The notes: generated by a model not told the origin, from the sequence alone. 64,000 nucleotides of DNA from Winogradskyella flava (GCF_014243395.1 NZ_JACLCP010000001.1:1364001-1428000), one strand, 5' to 3'; shown: positions 39,401 through 48,916, numbered from the stretch's first letter. Made by a program: numbers and translations.

Positions 39401-42238
39401 ATGGAAAACTCAAATTGGATTCTTCAATTTCTTGGGCGCTTACATCCTTTATTGGTGCATTTTCCTATTGGACTTTTATTCACGGGTTTTATTTTAGAAT
39501 TGCTAACCTTAAAAGGAAAGCGAAAAGGACTTAGAGATGGCATCAGTTTTATGGTTTGTATTGGTGCAGGTTTTGCTGTTCTCTCGGCACTGTTTGGCTG
39601 GTTCTTAAAAACTCAAGAAGACTATACAGGCAATTTAGTAGATAATCATCAATACACAGGAATCGCCACTGCAGTTTTAGCTTTGATTACTGCCTTAGTT
39701 TTAAAATCAAGCTTAAAAAAATCACCTGTAAATTTAAAAGCCTATCGCATTGTATTTTTCATGACAGTCGTTTTATTGACTATTGCAGGACATTTAGGGG
39801 CGAACTTGACGCATGGAGAAGGTTACCTTGCTTCAGTATTACCTGGAAATAAAGATAATTATACAAGTAAGGAATCTGGAGCTTTACTGGCCGAACTTAA
39901 ATCGGTAGATACATTATCAGAATTACAAAAAGATAAATTAAACCTAGAAGTGAGAGGGCTTTTTGCACATAGATGCTACCAATGTCATAGTGAAAATAAA
40001 CAAAAAGGTGAACTCATTCTCGAAACAAAAGCAGGTGTTTTTAAAGGAGGAAAAACAGGATTAGCAGTCGTGCCAGGTAAGCCAGAAGAAAGTGAAATTT
40101 ACAAACGCATTTCGCTTCCAGCAAATCATAAGGACGTGATGCCAACAAAAGGTAAATTGCTAACATCAGATGAAATAGCACTTGTGAAGCTTTGGATAGA
40201 CGAAGGAGCACATTGGTCAGATCAGGCTGTTAAAATATTTCCAGAAGCTGAATTGGCTTTAGTAAAACCAGAATTACCAAAAGTTTCTGAAGAATCGCAT
40301 CCCATAGATAAAATTGTAAGTACTTATTTTGATGACAACGATGTGTCTTGGCAAGCCTTAATCGATGATCGTAAGTTTATTAAAAGAGCCTACATGGATG
40401 TTATTGGTTTACTGCCAGAACCTGAATTTATAGATGCGTTTGTAGCGGATAATAATTCTAATAAAAGAGAACGTTTAATTGATGACTTATTAAATGATTC
40501 CGAAAATTACACACAACATTGGTTAAGCTTTTGGAATGATTTATTACGAAACGATTACAGTGGTACAGGTTTTATAACTAAAGGTAGATTTCAAATTACA
40601 GAATGGTTGTATAATGCTTTAAAGGATAATAAATCTTATGACCACATGGTAACCGAATTATTGAATCCAGACAAAGAATCTGAAGGGTTTATAAAAGGAA
40701 TTCAATGGAGAGGTGTGGTAAATTCCAGTCAACGTACAGAAATGCAAGCAGCTCAAAATATTGGTCAATCGTTAATGGGTGTCAATGTAAAATGTGCGTC
40801 TTGTCATAATAGCTTTGTGAGTAATCTAACTTTAGATCAAGCCTATGGTTTTGCTTCAATTTTTGCGGAAGAACCTTTAGAACTCAATAGGTGTGATAAA
40901 CCTATTGGTAAAATAGCAAAAGTCAATTTTTTATATCCTGAACTTGGCAGTGTTGAAGGCACAACTCTAAAAGAACGTCTCTTTAAGCTTTCTAAAATAA
41001 TGATTGACAAAAAGAATGGGAGGTTGTACAGAACCATTACCAACCGTATTTGGGAACGTTTAATAGGTAGAGGCATTATTGAACCTGTTGATGAAATGGA
41101 TAACGACCCTTGGAATGCTGAATTGCTCGATTGGTTAGCTGCGGATTTTATTGATTCGGGTACAGACTTAAAGCATTTAATAAAGCGAATCATGACCTCT
41201 AAGGCATACCATTTACCTGCGGTCAATTATAAATCATCAGAACATCTAAAGCAAAACTATGTTTTTGAAGGACCTGTTTTAAGACGCTTAAGTGCAGAAC
41301 AATTTTCGGATGCTATTAGTCAGGTAATTGCACCAGTTTATGTAGCGGTAGAATTTAATCCTAATGAAGAAAAAATGCGAGCGTTACGTATTTGGCATCA
41401 TGAAAAGGATTTAACAAACACAGTATTACCATTACCTGGTAAACGGTATTTTAGAAAGGAATTCAAGCTATTAAAAGATGATATAAAACAAGCTTCAATT
41501 TTAATTTCTGTGGATGATGCTTATAAATTATTCATTAACGGAAAGCCAGTAGGAGAGGGCAATAATTGGACTGATGTTGGGAAATTTGATATTACTAAAC
41601 TTTTGACAAAGGGAAATAATGTAATTGCGATAGAAGGTAATAACCTAGGAAAGATTGATAATCCTGCCAGTATATTATTTGCAATGAAAGTAGATTTTGA
41701 AGATGGTAAAACGTTTAAGGTATTTTCAGACAAAACTTGGGTAAGTACAAACAAAGCGCCTCAAAGTAACTGGGTAAATTTAAATTTTGATGATAGTAAA
41801 TGGATGGAAGTTCGTGATTACGGAACAAATAATTGGAGTAAGCTATTAGAATTTACATTTAAAGAACATAAAGAGACCTTTGTAAGAGCAAGTTTGGTAA
41901 AACAACATCCGTTTTTAAAAGCTTTAGGAAGACCTAATCGAGAAATCGTCGCTACGACAAGAGAAGAGCAAGCAACGTTATTGCAAGCTTTGGAACTTAC
42001 AAATGGTGCTTTTTTCAATGGTATTTTAGAAGAAGGAGCAAAACAATGGCGCGATACCTATGGAAATGATAGCAATGCAATTATAGATATGCTGTATCAG
42101 AAATTATTAGGAAGGCATCCATCTTCTGACGAACAAAAGATTTTAATTGAGGCTTTAGGGAATGAACCAAGCATAGCACAAGTACAAGATGTGATTTGGT
42201 CGGTTTTGATGTCGCCTGAATTTCAATTTATAAACTAG
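39401..42238 (+). CDS. membrane-anchored cytochrome c-DUF1549-DUF1553 protein with sugar-binding-like insert
   Basis: This is a 945-residue protein. The N-terminus (about 1-145) is a DUF2231-type four-helix membrane domain (LGRLHPLLVHFPIGLLFTG, then three more hydrophobic segments). A planctomycete-type cytochrome domain has the heme motif CYQCH (192-196). DUF1549 (about 300-500) has a second CxxCH (465-469). DUF1553 begins about 540 and resumes to the end. Between about 655 and 815 a beta-sandwich resembling galactose-binding domains of GH2/GH78 enzymes is inserted (FRKEFKLLKD, AYKLFINGKPVGEG). Function is unknown. The heme motifs suggest redox chemistry on a glycan at the membrane. It is followed 19 nt later by DUF1501. 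Confidence 0.85.
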   Translation: MENSNWILQFLGRLHPLLVHFPIGLLFTGFILELLTLKGKRKGLRDGISFMVCIGAGFAVLSALFGWFLKTQEDYTGNLVDNHQYTGIATAVLALITALVLKSSLKKSPVNLKAYRIVFFMTVVLLTIAGHLGANLTHGEGYLASVLPGNKDNYTSKESGALLAELKSVDTLSELQKDKLNLEVRGLFAHRCYQCHSENKQKGELILETKAGVFKGGKTGLAVVPGKPEESEIYKRISLPANHKDVMPTKGKLLTSDEIALVKLWIDEGAHWSDQAVKIFPEAELALVKPELPKVSEESHPIDKIVSTYFDDNDVSWQALIDDRKFIKRAYMDVIGLLPEPEFIDAFVADNNSNKRERLIDDLLNDSENYTQHWLSFWNDLLRNDYSGTGFITKGRFQITEWLYNALKDNKSYDHMVTELLNPDKESEGFIKGIQWRGVVNSSQRTEMQAAQNIGQSLMGVNVKCASCHNSFVSNLTLDQAYGFASIFAEEPLELNRCDKPIGKIAKVNFLYPELGSVEGTTLKERLFKLSKIMIDKKNGRLYRTITNRIWERLIGRGIIEPVDEMDNDPWNAELLDWLAADFIDSGTDLKHLIKRIMTSKAYHLPAVNYKSSEHLKQNYVFEGPVLRRLSAEQFSDAISQVIAPVYVAVEFNPNEEKMRALRIWHHEKDLTNTVLPLPGKRYFRKEFKLLKDDIKQASILISVDDAYKLFINGKPVGEGNNWTDVGKFDITKLLTKGNNVIAIEGNNLGKIDNPASILFAMKVDFEDGKTFKVFSDKTWVSTNKAPQSNWVNLNFDDSKWMEVRDYGTNNWSKLLEFTFKEHKETFVRASLVKQHPFLKALGRPNREIVATTREEQATLLQALELTNGAFFNGILEEGAKQWRDTYGNDSNAIIDMLYQKLLGRHPSSDEQKILIEALGNEPSIAQVQDVIWSVLMSPEFQFIN

Positions 42239-42257
42239 TAAGAATCGCTTTTGAATT

Positions 42258-43736
42258 ATGAAGGATAAAAATAGCAAGGTTAATTCGCGTAGAGAATTTA
42301 TAAAAAAGATGACTGCAGCAAGTTTGGCGGCTTCTGCAACAAGCATTCCTTTAGCAAGTTTTTTAAGTTCCTGTTCGCCCGAAGTTCAGAAAAGAGCAGC
42401 CACAGCAGATAGTGTTATTTTACTTTGGATGGCTGGCGGTATGGCGCATACCGAAACATTTGACCCTAAAGCTTATGCACCTTTCGAAAAAGGTTTAGAG
42501 ACCAATAGAGTATTAAGTACATTTCCAAAACATCCCACAGTAGTTGATGGACTAGAGTTTTCCGAAGGATTACAATCTATTGGAGATGTAATGGACAAAG
42601 GAGCTATTATAAGATCATATAAAGCAGCCGATTTAGGACACATTTTACATACAAGACATCAATTTCATTGGCACACTTGTTATGAACCACCGCAATCGGT
42701 TCAAGCACCTCATATTGGAGCATGGATTGCAAAAGAATTAGGGCCAGCAAATCCTGTAATCCCACCTTTTATTTCAATGGGACAACGTTTTACAATGGGC
42801 GAAGCCGAAGAATTAAAAGCGTTTCATACAGCCGGATTTTTAGGAAGCGAATACGGGCCATTTTTAATTCCAGATCCATCTGAAGGTTTAGATAGTGTAC
42901 GTCCACCACAAGGCATGTCCTTAAAACGTTTTGAAGCACGCTACAAACTTTATAAAGAATTGGCTAATAAAAGTGAAGTGATGGAGCAGGCTGGCGACTA
43001 TCAAAGAGAATCGCTAATGCGCTCTATGGAACAGTCGTACCGACTTTTAAATTCGCCAGAAGCCAAAGTATTTGATTTATCTCAAGAATCTAAAGAAAAA
43101 TATGACACCTACAATACAGGTCGTTTTGGGTTGGGTTGTTTATTAGCAAAACGTTTGATTGAAAACGGAGGACGATTTATTAGTGTGTCAACAGAATATG
43201 AGCCATTTTTAGGTTGGGATACACATGCTAACGGACATACCAGAGCAAAACAAATGAAAGCTTTAATTGATAGACCAGTGGCACAATTAATTAAAGATTT
43301 AGATGAATCTGGTCACTTAGATAGAACCTTGGTTATTTTGGCGAGTGAATTTAGTAGAGATGCCATTATGGAAGGAAGGCCAGGAGAAGAAGTTAAGGAT
43401 CAAGCAAGTAGACAACCAGATAAAATAGAGCATATTCGCCATTATGGGATGCATCGTCATTTTACAGATGGTGGTTCCATATTAATTTGGGGAGGTGGTG
43501 TTCAAAAAGGATTGGTTTACGGAAAAACAGCAGATGAAAGACCCTGTGTTTCTATAGAAAATAAAGTGGTAATAGATCAAGTGCATCAATCTATTTATCA
43601 CGCATTAGGTATCGATTCTCAAACCCATTACGAAATCGAAGGCAGGCCATTTTACACCACACCAGATGGAAAGGGTCAGCCTATATTGGATTTGTTCGGA
43701 AAAGAAATAAAATCATCAAAAGAAAATGTCGCTTAA
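42258..43736 (+). CDS. Tat-exported DUF1501 protein (alkaline-phosphatase-fold)
   Basis: This is a 492-residue protein with a Tat signal (NSRREFIKKMTAASLAAS). Typical DUF1501 segments are LLWMAGGMAHTETFDPKA, GWDTHANGHT and GGVQKGLVYGKTADE. The usual EFGR motif reads ASEFSRD. DUF1501 proteins have a predicted alkaline-phosphatase/sulfatase-type fold and accompany DUF1549/DUF1553 proteins, especially in Planctomycetes. The reaction is not established. Candidates are desulfation or a step coupled to the upstream cytochrome. It is the middle gene of a three-gene operon. Confidence 0.87.
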   Translation: MKDKNSKVNSRREFIKKMTAASLAASATSIPLASFLSSCSPEVQKRAATADSVILLWMAGGMAHTETFDPKAYAPFEKGLETNRVLSTFPKHPTVVDGLEFSEGLQSIGDVMDKGAIIRSYKAADLGHILHTRHQFHWHTCYEPPQSVQAPHIGAWIAKELGPANPVIPPFISMGQRFTMGEAEELKAFHTAGFLGSEYGPFLIPDPSEGLDSVRPPQGMSLKRFEARYKLYKELANKSEVMEQAGDYQRESLMRSMEQSYRLLNSPEAKVFDLSQESKEKYDTYNTGRFGLGCLLAKRLIENGGRFISVSTEYEPFLGWDTHANGHTRAKQMKALIDRPVAQLIKDLDESGHLDRTLVILASEFSRDAIMEGRPGEEVKDQASRQPDKIEHIRHYGMHRHFTDGGSILIWGGGVQKGLVYGKTADERPCVSIENKVVIDQVHQSIYHALGIDSQTHYEIEGRPFYTTPDGKGQPILDLFGKEIKSSKENVA

Positions 43737-43751
43737 AAATGTATTGCAATC

Positions 43752-44852
43752 ATGACAAAGTCTAAAATCGGTCGTAGAACATTTATCAACACCACAGCCA
43801 AAGCAGGTATAGGTTTAGCGATTGTTCCTCATTTTAATATTTTAAAGTCGAAGCCGAAAATGTATGATACCATTATAGGTCATGGAGATTTTAAATATAA
43901 AGTGCATAAATCATGGGGAGATTTAGATAGAGCCGTAACACCTGTGAAAAATTGTCATGAAATGGTTATGGACTCTAAAGGCCGATTGATTATGGTAGGT
44001 GACAACACCAAGAATAATATTTTGATTTATGACAAATCAGGAAAGCTTCTCGATTCTTGGGGAATTCGTTATAAAGGTGGTCATGGTTTGTCGTTATGGA
44101 ATGACGGTTCCGAAGATTTTTTATTTATCTGTGATGCTAAAGGAGAAAGCGTCATTAAAACAACAACAGACGGCAGAGAGTTGATGATTATCGGGCATCC
44201 CTCTAAATACGGAGCTTATGAAAAAAAAGATGCGTTTAAGCCAACGGAGAGTGCCATTGGTCCTAATGGCGATATTTATATAGCAGATGGCTATGGCTCA
44301 AATTATATTCTTCAATTTACAAAAGATGGTGAGTTTATTCGAAAAATAGGAAGTGGTAGAGGTACGGAAAAAGACCAATTTCAAACGGCACATGGTGTTT
44401 GTATCGATTACAGAGGTGATGGCGAGCCCACTTTACTAATCACATCGAGAGCTGCAAATTGCTTTAAACGGTTTACACTAGATGGTACATATATTGAGCA
44501 AATAGATTTGCCAGGAGCCTTTGTATGTCGTCCTGTAATTCATAATAAAAACTTATACTCTGGCGTGTGTTGGTCTTCAGAAACCGATTATGTAGAAAGC
44601 GACCAAAGTACACATCCATTTAAAACAAGTCCTAAATCAGGTTTTGTAACTATTTTAGATGAAAAAGGAAAAGTAGTGTCTAATCCAGGCGGAACAAAGC
44701 CTAAGTATAAGAAAGGAAAGTTACAACGCATGGTTCAGGACCGACCTATTTTTCGTCATTGCCACGATGTCTGTGTCGATAATGATGAAAACGTATACGT
44801 CTGCCAATGGAATGCCAACAAGGCCTATCCTATAAAATTAGAACGTGTTTAA
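43752..44852 (+). CDS. Tat-exported NHL-type six-bladed beta-propeller protein
   Basis: This is a 366-residue protein with a Tat-type signal (IGRRTFINTTAKAGIG). NHL/6-bladed propeller repeats are visible: DSKGRLIMVGDNTKNNILIYDKSGKLLDSWG, GPNGDIYIADGYGSNYILQFTKDGEFIRKIGSG, and FRHCHDVCVDNDENVYVCQWNANK at the C-terminus. This pattern also occurs in the peptidyl-glycine lyase-like propellers. It is the third gene of the cytochrome/DUF1501 operon (15-nt spacing) and probably a binding or enzymatic partner. The exact role is unknown. Confidence 0.82.
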   Translation: MTKSKIGRRTFINTTAKAGIGLAIVPHFNILKSKPKMYDTIIGHGDFKYKVHKSWGDLDRAVTPVKNCHEMVMDSKGRLIMVGDNTKNNILIYDKSGKLLDSWGIRYKGGHGLSLWNDGSEDFLFICDAKGESVIKTTTDGRELMIIGHPSKYGAYEKKDAFKPTESAIGPNGDIYIADGYGSNYILQFTKDGEFIRKIGSGRGTEKDQFQTAHGVCIDYRGDGEPTLLITSRAANCFKRFTLDGTYIEQIDLPGAFVCRPVIHNKNLYSGVCWSSETDYVESDQSTHPFKTSPKSGFVTILDEKGKVVSNPGGTKPKYKKGKLQRMVQDRPIFRHCHDVCVDNDENVYVCQWNANKAYPIKLERV

Positions 44853-44877
44853 GAATACTTCTAAGACGAGCTTTAAG

Positions 44878-44909
44878 AAAAGGAGACTGTAGTTAAAGAG
44901 TCTCCTTTT
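44878..44909 (+). terminator. intrinsic terminator between convergent genes
   Basis: An 11-bp stem (AAAAGGAGACT, 44878-44888, against 44899-44909) with a 10-nt loop runs into a T-tract, 25 nt after the propeller gene stop. It ends the cytochrome/DUF1501 operon, and its A-rich left arm may also serve the minus-strand gene ending at 44949. Confidence 0.85.
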
Positions 44910-44948
44910 TTATTATATAATTAGTATTGCTTATTTTGAAATTCTGTT

Positions 44949-45812
44949 TTAATCTCTACAATGATTAATGTCTTTAAATTGAATATGTGCAGTTTTATCT
45001 CCAGTATCACTTGTGCCATAAGCACCATATCTTGTATAAACTCTTTCAGTAGTATGGTTATGTACTATGTGTTTTTCTGTACCTCCAACTTTTATTTTCG
45101 AAAATGCTGTGTTAGATGAATTATATCCTGTTTCATATCTAAAAGTATATTCTTGCCCGTAGTTAATGGTTTTGAAATTTGTTATTGTTCGACCTCCTCC
45201 ACTTGGTGTGTAAGGATTTGTCGTTACATGAGTTTCTAATCTAATTTTATCAACACCTTTTTCTGTAACTTTTCTGGCGTATAATAAAAATTGTGCACTA
45301 CTATTCTTTTTAAGTGCCTCAACCCCTTTTTTAATTATACCGCCTGCATGAGATTGAATAATACATGTATTGCCATCGCTTAAATCATAAATTCTAAACC
45401 TGCCAGTAAGTACTGTTTCTTTATTGGGGCTGCGAGAAAGGTTGTTGAAAAATCGTTCCACTCTAGTTTTAGTATTATTATATCTTATAGTGCCTCCTAT
45501 AATTTTGTATCTACCCCAACCTCCTGAAATATTATCATAACCTCCATAACTTTCACTAGTTCTACAGTCTAGGGTTCCCTTATTATTAGGACTCGATACA
45601 TCAGAACAGGACTGAGGTGATCCTGGACCAAGGTTTGGAAACGATGTGTCACAACTTGCTTTTGCATGTAATTCCGTCAAGTCTGTTGATTCTTGTAAGG
45701 TAGATTCATCAACTGATGAATCTATTACGTCATTTGTAGAGCAAGAAATAGAAATAGTTAATAATAGAATTAAAGCTATATTTTTTAGATTTAGTAGATT
45801 ACTTTTTGTCAT
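44949..45812 (-). CDS. divergent jelly-roll lyase-like lipoprotein
   Basis: This is a 287-residue lipoprotein (SISC, Cys24). After a Cys-rich linker (about 50-85) comes a beta-rich domain whose motif order resembles the PL28-type proteins in this window: GGWGRYKIIGGTIRYNNTKTRVERF, TGRFRIYDLSDGNTCIIQSHAGG, then YTRYGAYGTSDTGDKTAHIQFKDI at the end. QSHAGG sits where the lyases have QAKGKH, and YGAYG.. matches the final strand. Overall similarity is low. It is probably a PL7/PL28-superfamily enzyme, but it could be a binding-only relative. It is monocistronic, driven by minus-strand site 9. Confidence 0.6.
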   Translation of the reverse strand: MTKSNLLNLKNIALILLLTISISCSTNDVIDSSVDESTLQESTDLTELHAKASCDTSFPNLGPGSPQSCSDVSSPNNKGTLDCRTSESYGGYDNISGGWGRYKIIGGTIRYNNTKTRVERFFNNLSRSPNKETVLTGRFRIYDLSDGNTCIIQSHAGGIIKKGVEALKKNSSAQFLLYARKVTEKGVDKIRLETHVTTNPYTPSGGGRTITNFKTINYGQEYTFRYETGYNSSNTAFSKIKVGGTEKHIVHNHTTERVYTRYGAYGTSDTGDKTAHIQFKDINHCRD

Positions 45813-45879
45813 TTTAATTTGGTATTAAAGTTTATATTGGTTCTTTGAGACTTTGCTACAAAAAATCTTGTTACTTCCT

Positions 45880-45924
45880 TAAAATTAAGATATTCATAAA
45901 ATTTTGCCATCCTGTACTTACATG
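45880..45924 (-). promoter_or_regulatory. PUL promoter, site 9 (minus strand, jelly-roll lipoprotein)
   Basis: On the minus strand the repeats read CATGTAAGTACAGGATGG (45924 to 45907) with the -7-like box TAATTTTA (45887-45880) at the standard 27-nt spacing. The predicted leader is about 60 nt to the start codon at 45812. Confidence 0.72.
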
Positions 45925-45950
45925 ATTTTGATAGTTTTCTTTTTCTCTAA

Positions 45951-45995
45951 CATCATAGTACAGGATAGCTCTTTTAGTGTTTTCTAATATCTTTA
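45951..45995 (+). promoter_or_regulatory. PUL promoter, site 10 (GH78 gene)
   Basis: Repeats CATCATAGTACAGGATAG (45951-45968) are followed by the -7-like box TATCTTTA (45988-45995), one base from TAnnTTTG. It is divergent from site 9 with only 26 bp between the two repeat pairs, so regulators on both could touch each other. Confidence 0.8.
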
Positions 45996-46042
45996 GTTTT
46001 TAAATAATACACAAAATCAATATCCATCCATGTAATATTATA

Positions 46043-48916
46043 ATGGTAAACAAACAAGCCCTATTTTCAATTTTTTTAATAGCTGTTTTCTCTATATCCT
46101 GTAAACAGGGTTCTACCTTAACAACACCAATATCTTTAGAAAAATTAACTGTTGATTCAAAAGAAAATCCATTAACTATAGAAAGTGAACAACCATTGTT
46201 TTCATGGATTGTTAATGCTGAAGGTTACAATAAATCACAATCGGCTTATCATATTTTGGTAGCGTTATCAGAAAAAAAATTAAATGAAAATGACGCTGAT
46301 ATATGGAATTCAGATAAAGTAAGTAGTGAGCAATCCACTTTTGTTAAGTACAAAGGCAACTCAATAGAACCAATGAAAACGTACTATTGGAAAGTGAAAA
46401 TTTGGGATGAAACTGGAGCAACTTCAAATTGGTCAAAAGTTCAAACATTCGAAACTGGATTGATGACTTCTGATAATTGGGGAGATTCAAAATGGATTAC
46501 CTTGAATGAAGATACACGAACTTCAGAACACCGTTTTAGAGATTACAAAACAGGAAGAATGGAAAAACCAGAACCTGTTGATGGATTTGCAGCTAGTTAT
46601 TTTAGAAATGAGGTTGCTATTGAAAAAACCATTAAAAATGCACAAGCGTATATCTGCGGGTTAGGCTATTATGAGTTGTACCTAAATGGAGAAAAAGTAG
46701 GCGACCATGTTTTAGATCCTGCACCTTCAAACTACGATAAGCAAGCCTATTATGTTAACTATGATATTACCGAAGAACTAAAATCTGGAAAGAATGCCTT
46801 TGGAATTATTTTAGGAAACGGGTTTTACGGTCAAAATATTTCTTGGAACCGAGATCCAGAATCAAATAAAAAAGGTGTGTCTTATGGTTCACCAGCGGTT
46901 AAGCTTTTGGTAAAATTGAAATATACAGATGGCACATCAGCAGATTTCTACACAGACGAAACCTGGAAAGAAACTACAGGTCCAACTGTATTCAATAATA
47001 TTTATGGTGGTGATACTTACGATGCACGTTATGAATTAGGTGATTGGACGACAGTTAACTATGATGATAAAACCTGGGGAAATGCTAAAGTAGCATTACC
47101 AAAGGTTAAAAAAATAAGTGCGAGTCAAATTCCGCCAATTAAAAGATTAAAAGAATTTGAACCTCAAAAGGTGTTTAAAGGAGCAGATGGAGAATGGATT
47201 GTCGATTTTGGCCAGAATATTGCGGGTTGGGTAAAATTAAATGTTCAAGAAAAAGAAGGGCAATTGATTGAAGTCATCACAACAGAAGCCTTGCTAAGTA
47301 ACGGTAAAGATATTTTCCAAGGTTCAACAGGTGGTGGGGCCAATGGGATGCCTCAAATATATAAGTACATCTGTAAAGGGGATGGCATCGAGTCTTGGGA
47401 ACCAAAATTTAGTTACCATGGTTTTAGATATGCCAAAATTAAAGGTATTTCATCTAAACCCGATGCTACTATGATTAAAGCAGTTTTGGTGGCGACAAAC
47501 ATTCAGGAGACAGGAAGCTTTACATCTTCAGATGAATTATTAAACAAAATGCACAGCATCAGTAAATGGACCATTGTAGATAACTTACATGGAATTCCTG
47601 AGGATTGTCCACACCGCGAAAAATGCGGATGGTTGGGAGATGCACATGCGTTTTGCGAGTATGCGTTGTACAATTACGATATGTACGATTTCTACAAAAA
47701 ATATATGGAAGACATTCGCACACAAATGCGACCAACCAAGGGTCATAATAATCCAGAAATTAAGTTTCAAGTGCCAACAATGATTGCACCTGGCAAACGT
47801 ACATCAACCTATGCAAAAATAGATTGGGGAGTGGCTACCATGTATTTGCCTTGGTATAATTACAAGTATTATGGTGATGATGCTATCGTAACGGAATACT
47901 ATGAGGACATGAAAAACTTGACCGATTTCTACTTGAATTTTAAAGACGAAAATGGGATCATGCAAGATGGTATGGGTGATTGGTGTCCACCGCTCTGGGA
48001 TAGACGAAAGAATCCAAGTGCCATGGAGTGCGACCCTATTATTTCTGCAAATGCGTATTTCTATGATGTTTTGGGTATTATGGAAATGTTCGCTAAAATG
48101 AATAATGATGATCAGTACGAGGCTAAAATGAATGCTGAAAAAGAAGCCTTAAAGAAAGCCTTTAATAAAGAGTTTTTAGTTAGTATTCCTAATACAAAAT
48201 ATAAATGGTATCAAAGTCAAACAGCTACGGTTCAAGCTTTGCAATTTAATATGGTGCCCGAAAAACAAATTGAAAATGTAGTGAACGGATTGGTTCACGA
48301 TGTAGTTGTAGTGAAAGGAGGACATCATGCTACAGGAATTCATGGTAACAGATATATATACACTGTTTTAAGTAAGTATGGAAGAGCAGATTTAGCATAC
48401 CGAATATTGACAACGCCAGATTTTCCGAGTCAGGCTTATGTGATGAATTCAGGATTCACTACCTGGCCAGAACGCCAATTTGTTTGGGAAGAAATGGAGG
48501 GGCCAACTAATTCACTTAATCATCCTATGCATAGTGGTTTCGCAGCTTATTTTTACGAATCTTTAGGAGGTATAAAGTCTTCGGAATCAAACCCCGGATA
48601 CAAGCTGTTTCTGGTTAATCCAGAATTTCCGAGTAACATAACAAATACAGAGGTGTCTATCCCAACACCTTATGGCAATATTATCAATAAATGGAATGCT
48701 AATGATAACGTGTTAAATATGAATTTGGAAGTGCCTTTTAACACCAAAGCTAAGCTTGTAGTCACGTCTTCTGAACTTGAAACCCTAGAAATAAATGGTC
48801 AATCAGTTAAAGATTTCAAAAAGCAAAATTCACTCGAAATTAAGGGAGGTGCAGTAATTATAGGTTCAGGAAACTATAAGATTGAATACAGAATTATAAA
48901 ATTAAAGGATTTATAA
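46043..48916 (+). CDS. GH78 alpha-L-rhamnosidase lipoprotein
   Basis: This is a 957-residue lipoprotein (SISC, Cys20). Domain order: N-terminal Ig-like domain (about 30-140, YYWKVKIWDETGATSNWS), Bac_rhamnosid_N sugar-binding domain (about 180-340, GLGYYELYLNGEKVGDHVLDP), and the alpha/alpha barrel (about 470-850) with DCPHREKCGWLGDA (521-534), where Glu526 is a candidate catalytic residue. A C-terminal beta-sandwich closes the protein. It removes alpha-L-rhamnose from oligosaccharides, likely in the periplasm or at the surface. It is a stand-alone GH78, unlike the sulfatase-fused one at 17041-20568. Confidence 0.94.
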   Translation: MVNKQALFSIFLIAVFSISCKQGSTLTTPISLEKLTVDSKENPLTIESEQPLFSWIVNAEGYNKSQSAYHILVALSEKKLNENDADIWNSDKVSSEQSTFVKYKGNSIEPMKTYYWKVKIWDETGATSNWSKVQTFETGLMTSDNWGDSKWITLNEDTRTSEHRFRDYKTGRMEKPEPVDGFAASYFRNEVAIEKTIKNAQAYICGLGYYELYLNGEKVGDHVLDPAPSNYDKQAYYVNYDITEELKSGKNAFGIILGNGFYGQNISWNRDPESNKKGVSYGSPAVKLLVKLKYTDGTSADFYTDETWKETTGPTVFNNIYGGDTYDARYELGDWTTVNYDDKTWGNAKVALPKVKKISASQIPPIKRLKEFEPQKVFKGADGEWIVDFGQNIAGWVKLNVQEKEGQLIEVITTEALLSNGKDIFQGSTGGGANGMPQIYKYICKGDGIESWEPKFSYHGFRYAKIKGISSKPDATMIKAVLVATNIQETGSFTSSDELLNKMHSISKWTIVDNLHGIPEDCPHREKCGWLGDAHAFCEYALYNYDMYDFYKKYMEDIRTQMRPTKGHNNPEIKFQVPTMIAPGKRTSTYAKIDWGVATMYLPWYNYKYYGDDAIVTEYYEDMKNLTDFYLNFKDENGIMQDGMGDWCPPLWDRRKNPSAMECDPIISANAYFYDVLGIMEMFAKMNNDDQYEAKMNAEKEALKKAFNKEFLVSIPNTKYKWYQSQTATVQALQFNMVPEKQIENVVNGLVHDVVVVKGGHHATGIHGNRYIYTVLSKYGRADLAYRILTTPDFPSQAYVMNSGFTTWPERQFVWEEMEGPTNSLNHPMHSGFAAYFYESLGGIKSSESNPGYKLFLVNPEFPSNITNTEVSIPTPYGNIINKWNANDNVLNMNLEVPFNTKAKLVVTSSELETLEINGQSVKDFKKQNSLEIKGGAVIIGSGNYKIEYRIIKLKDL

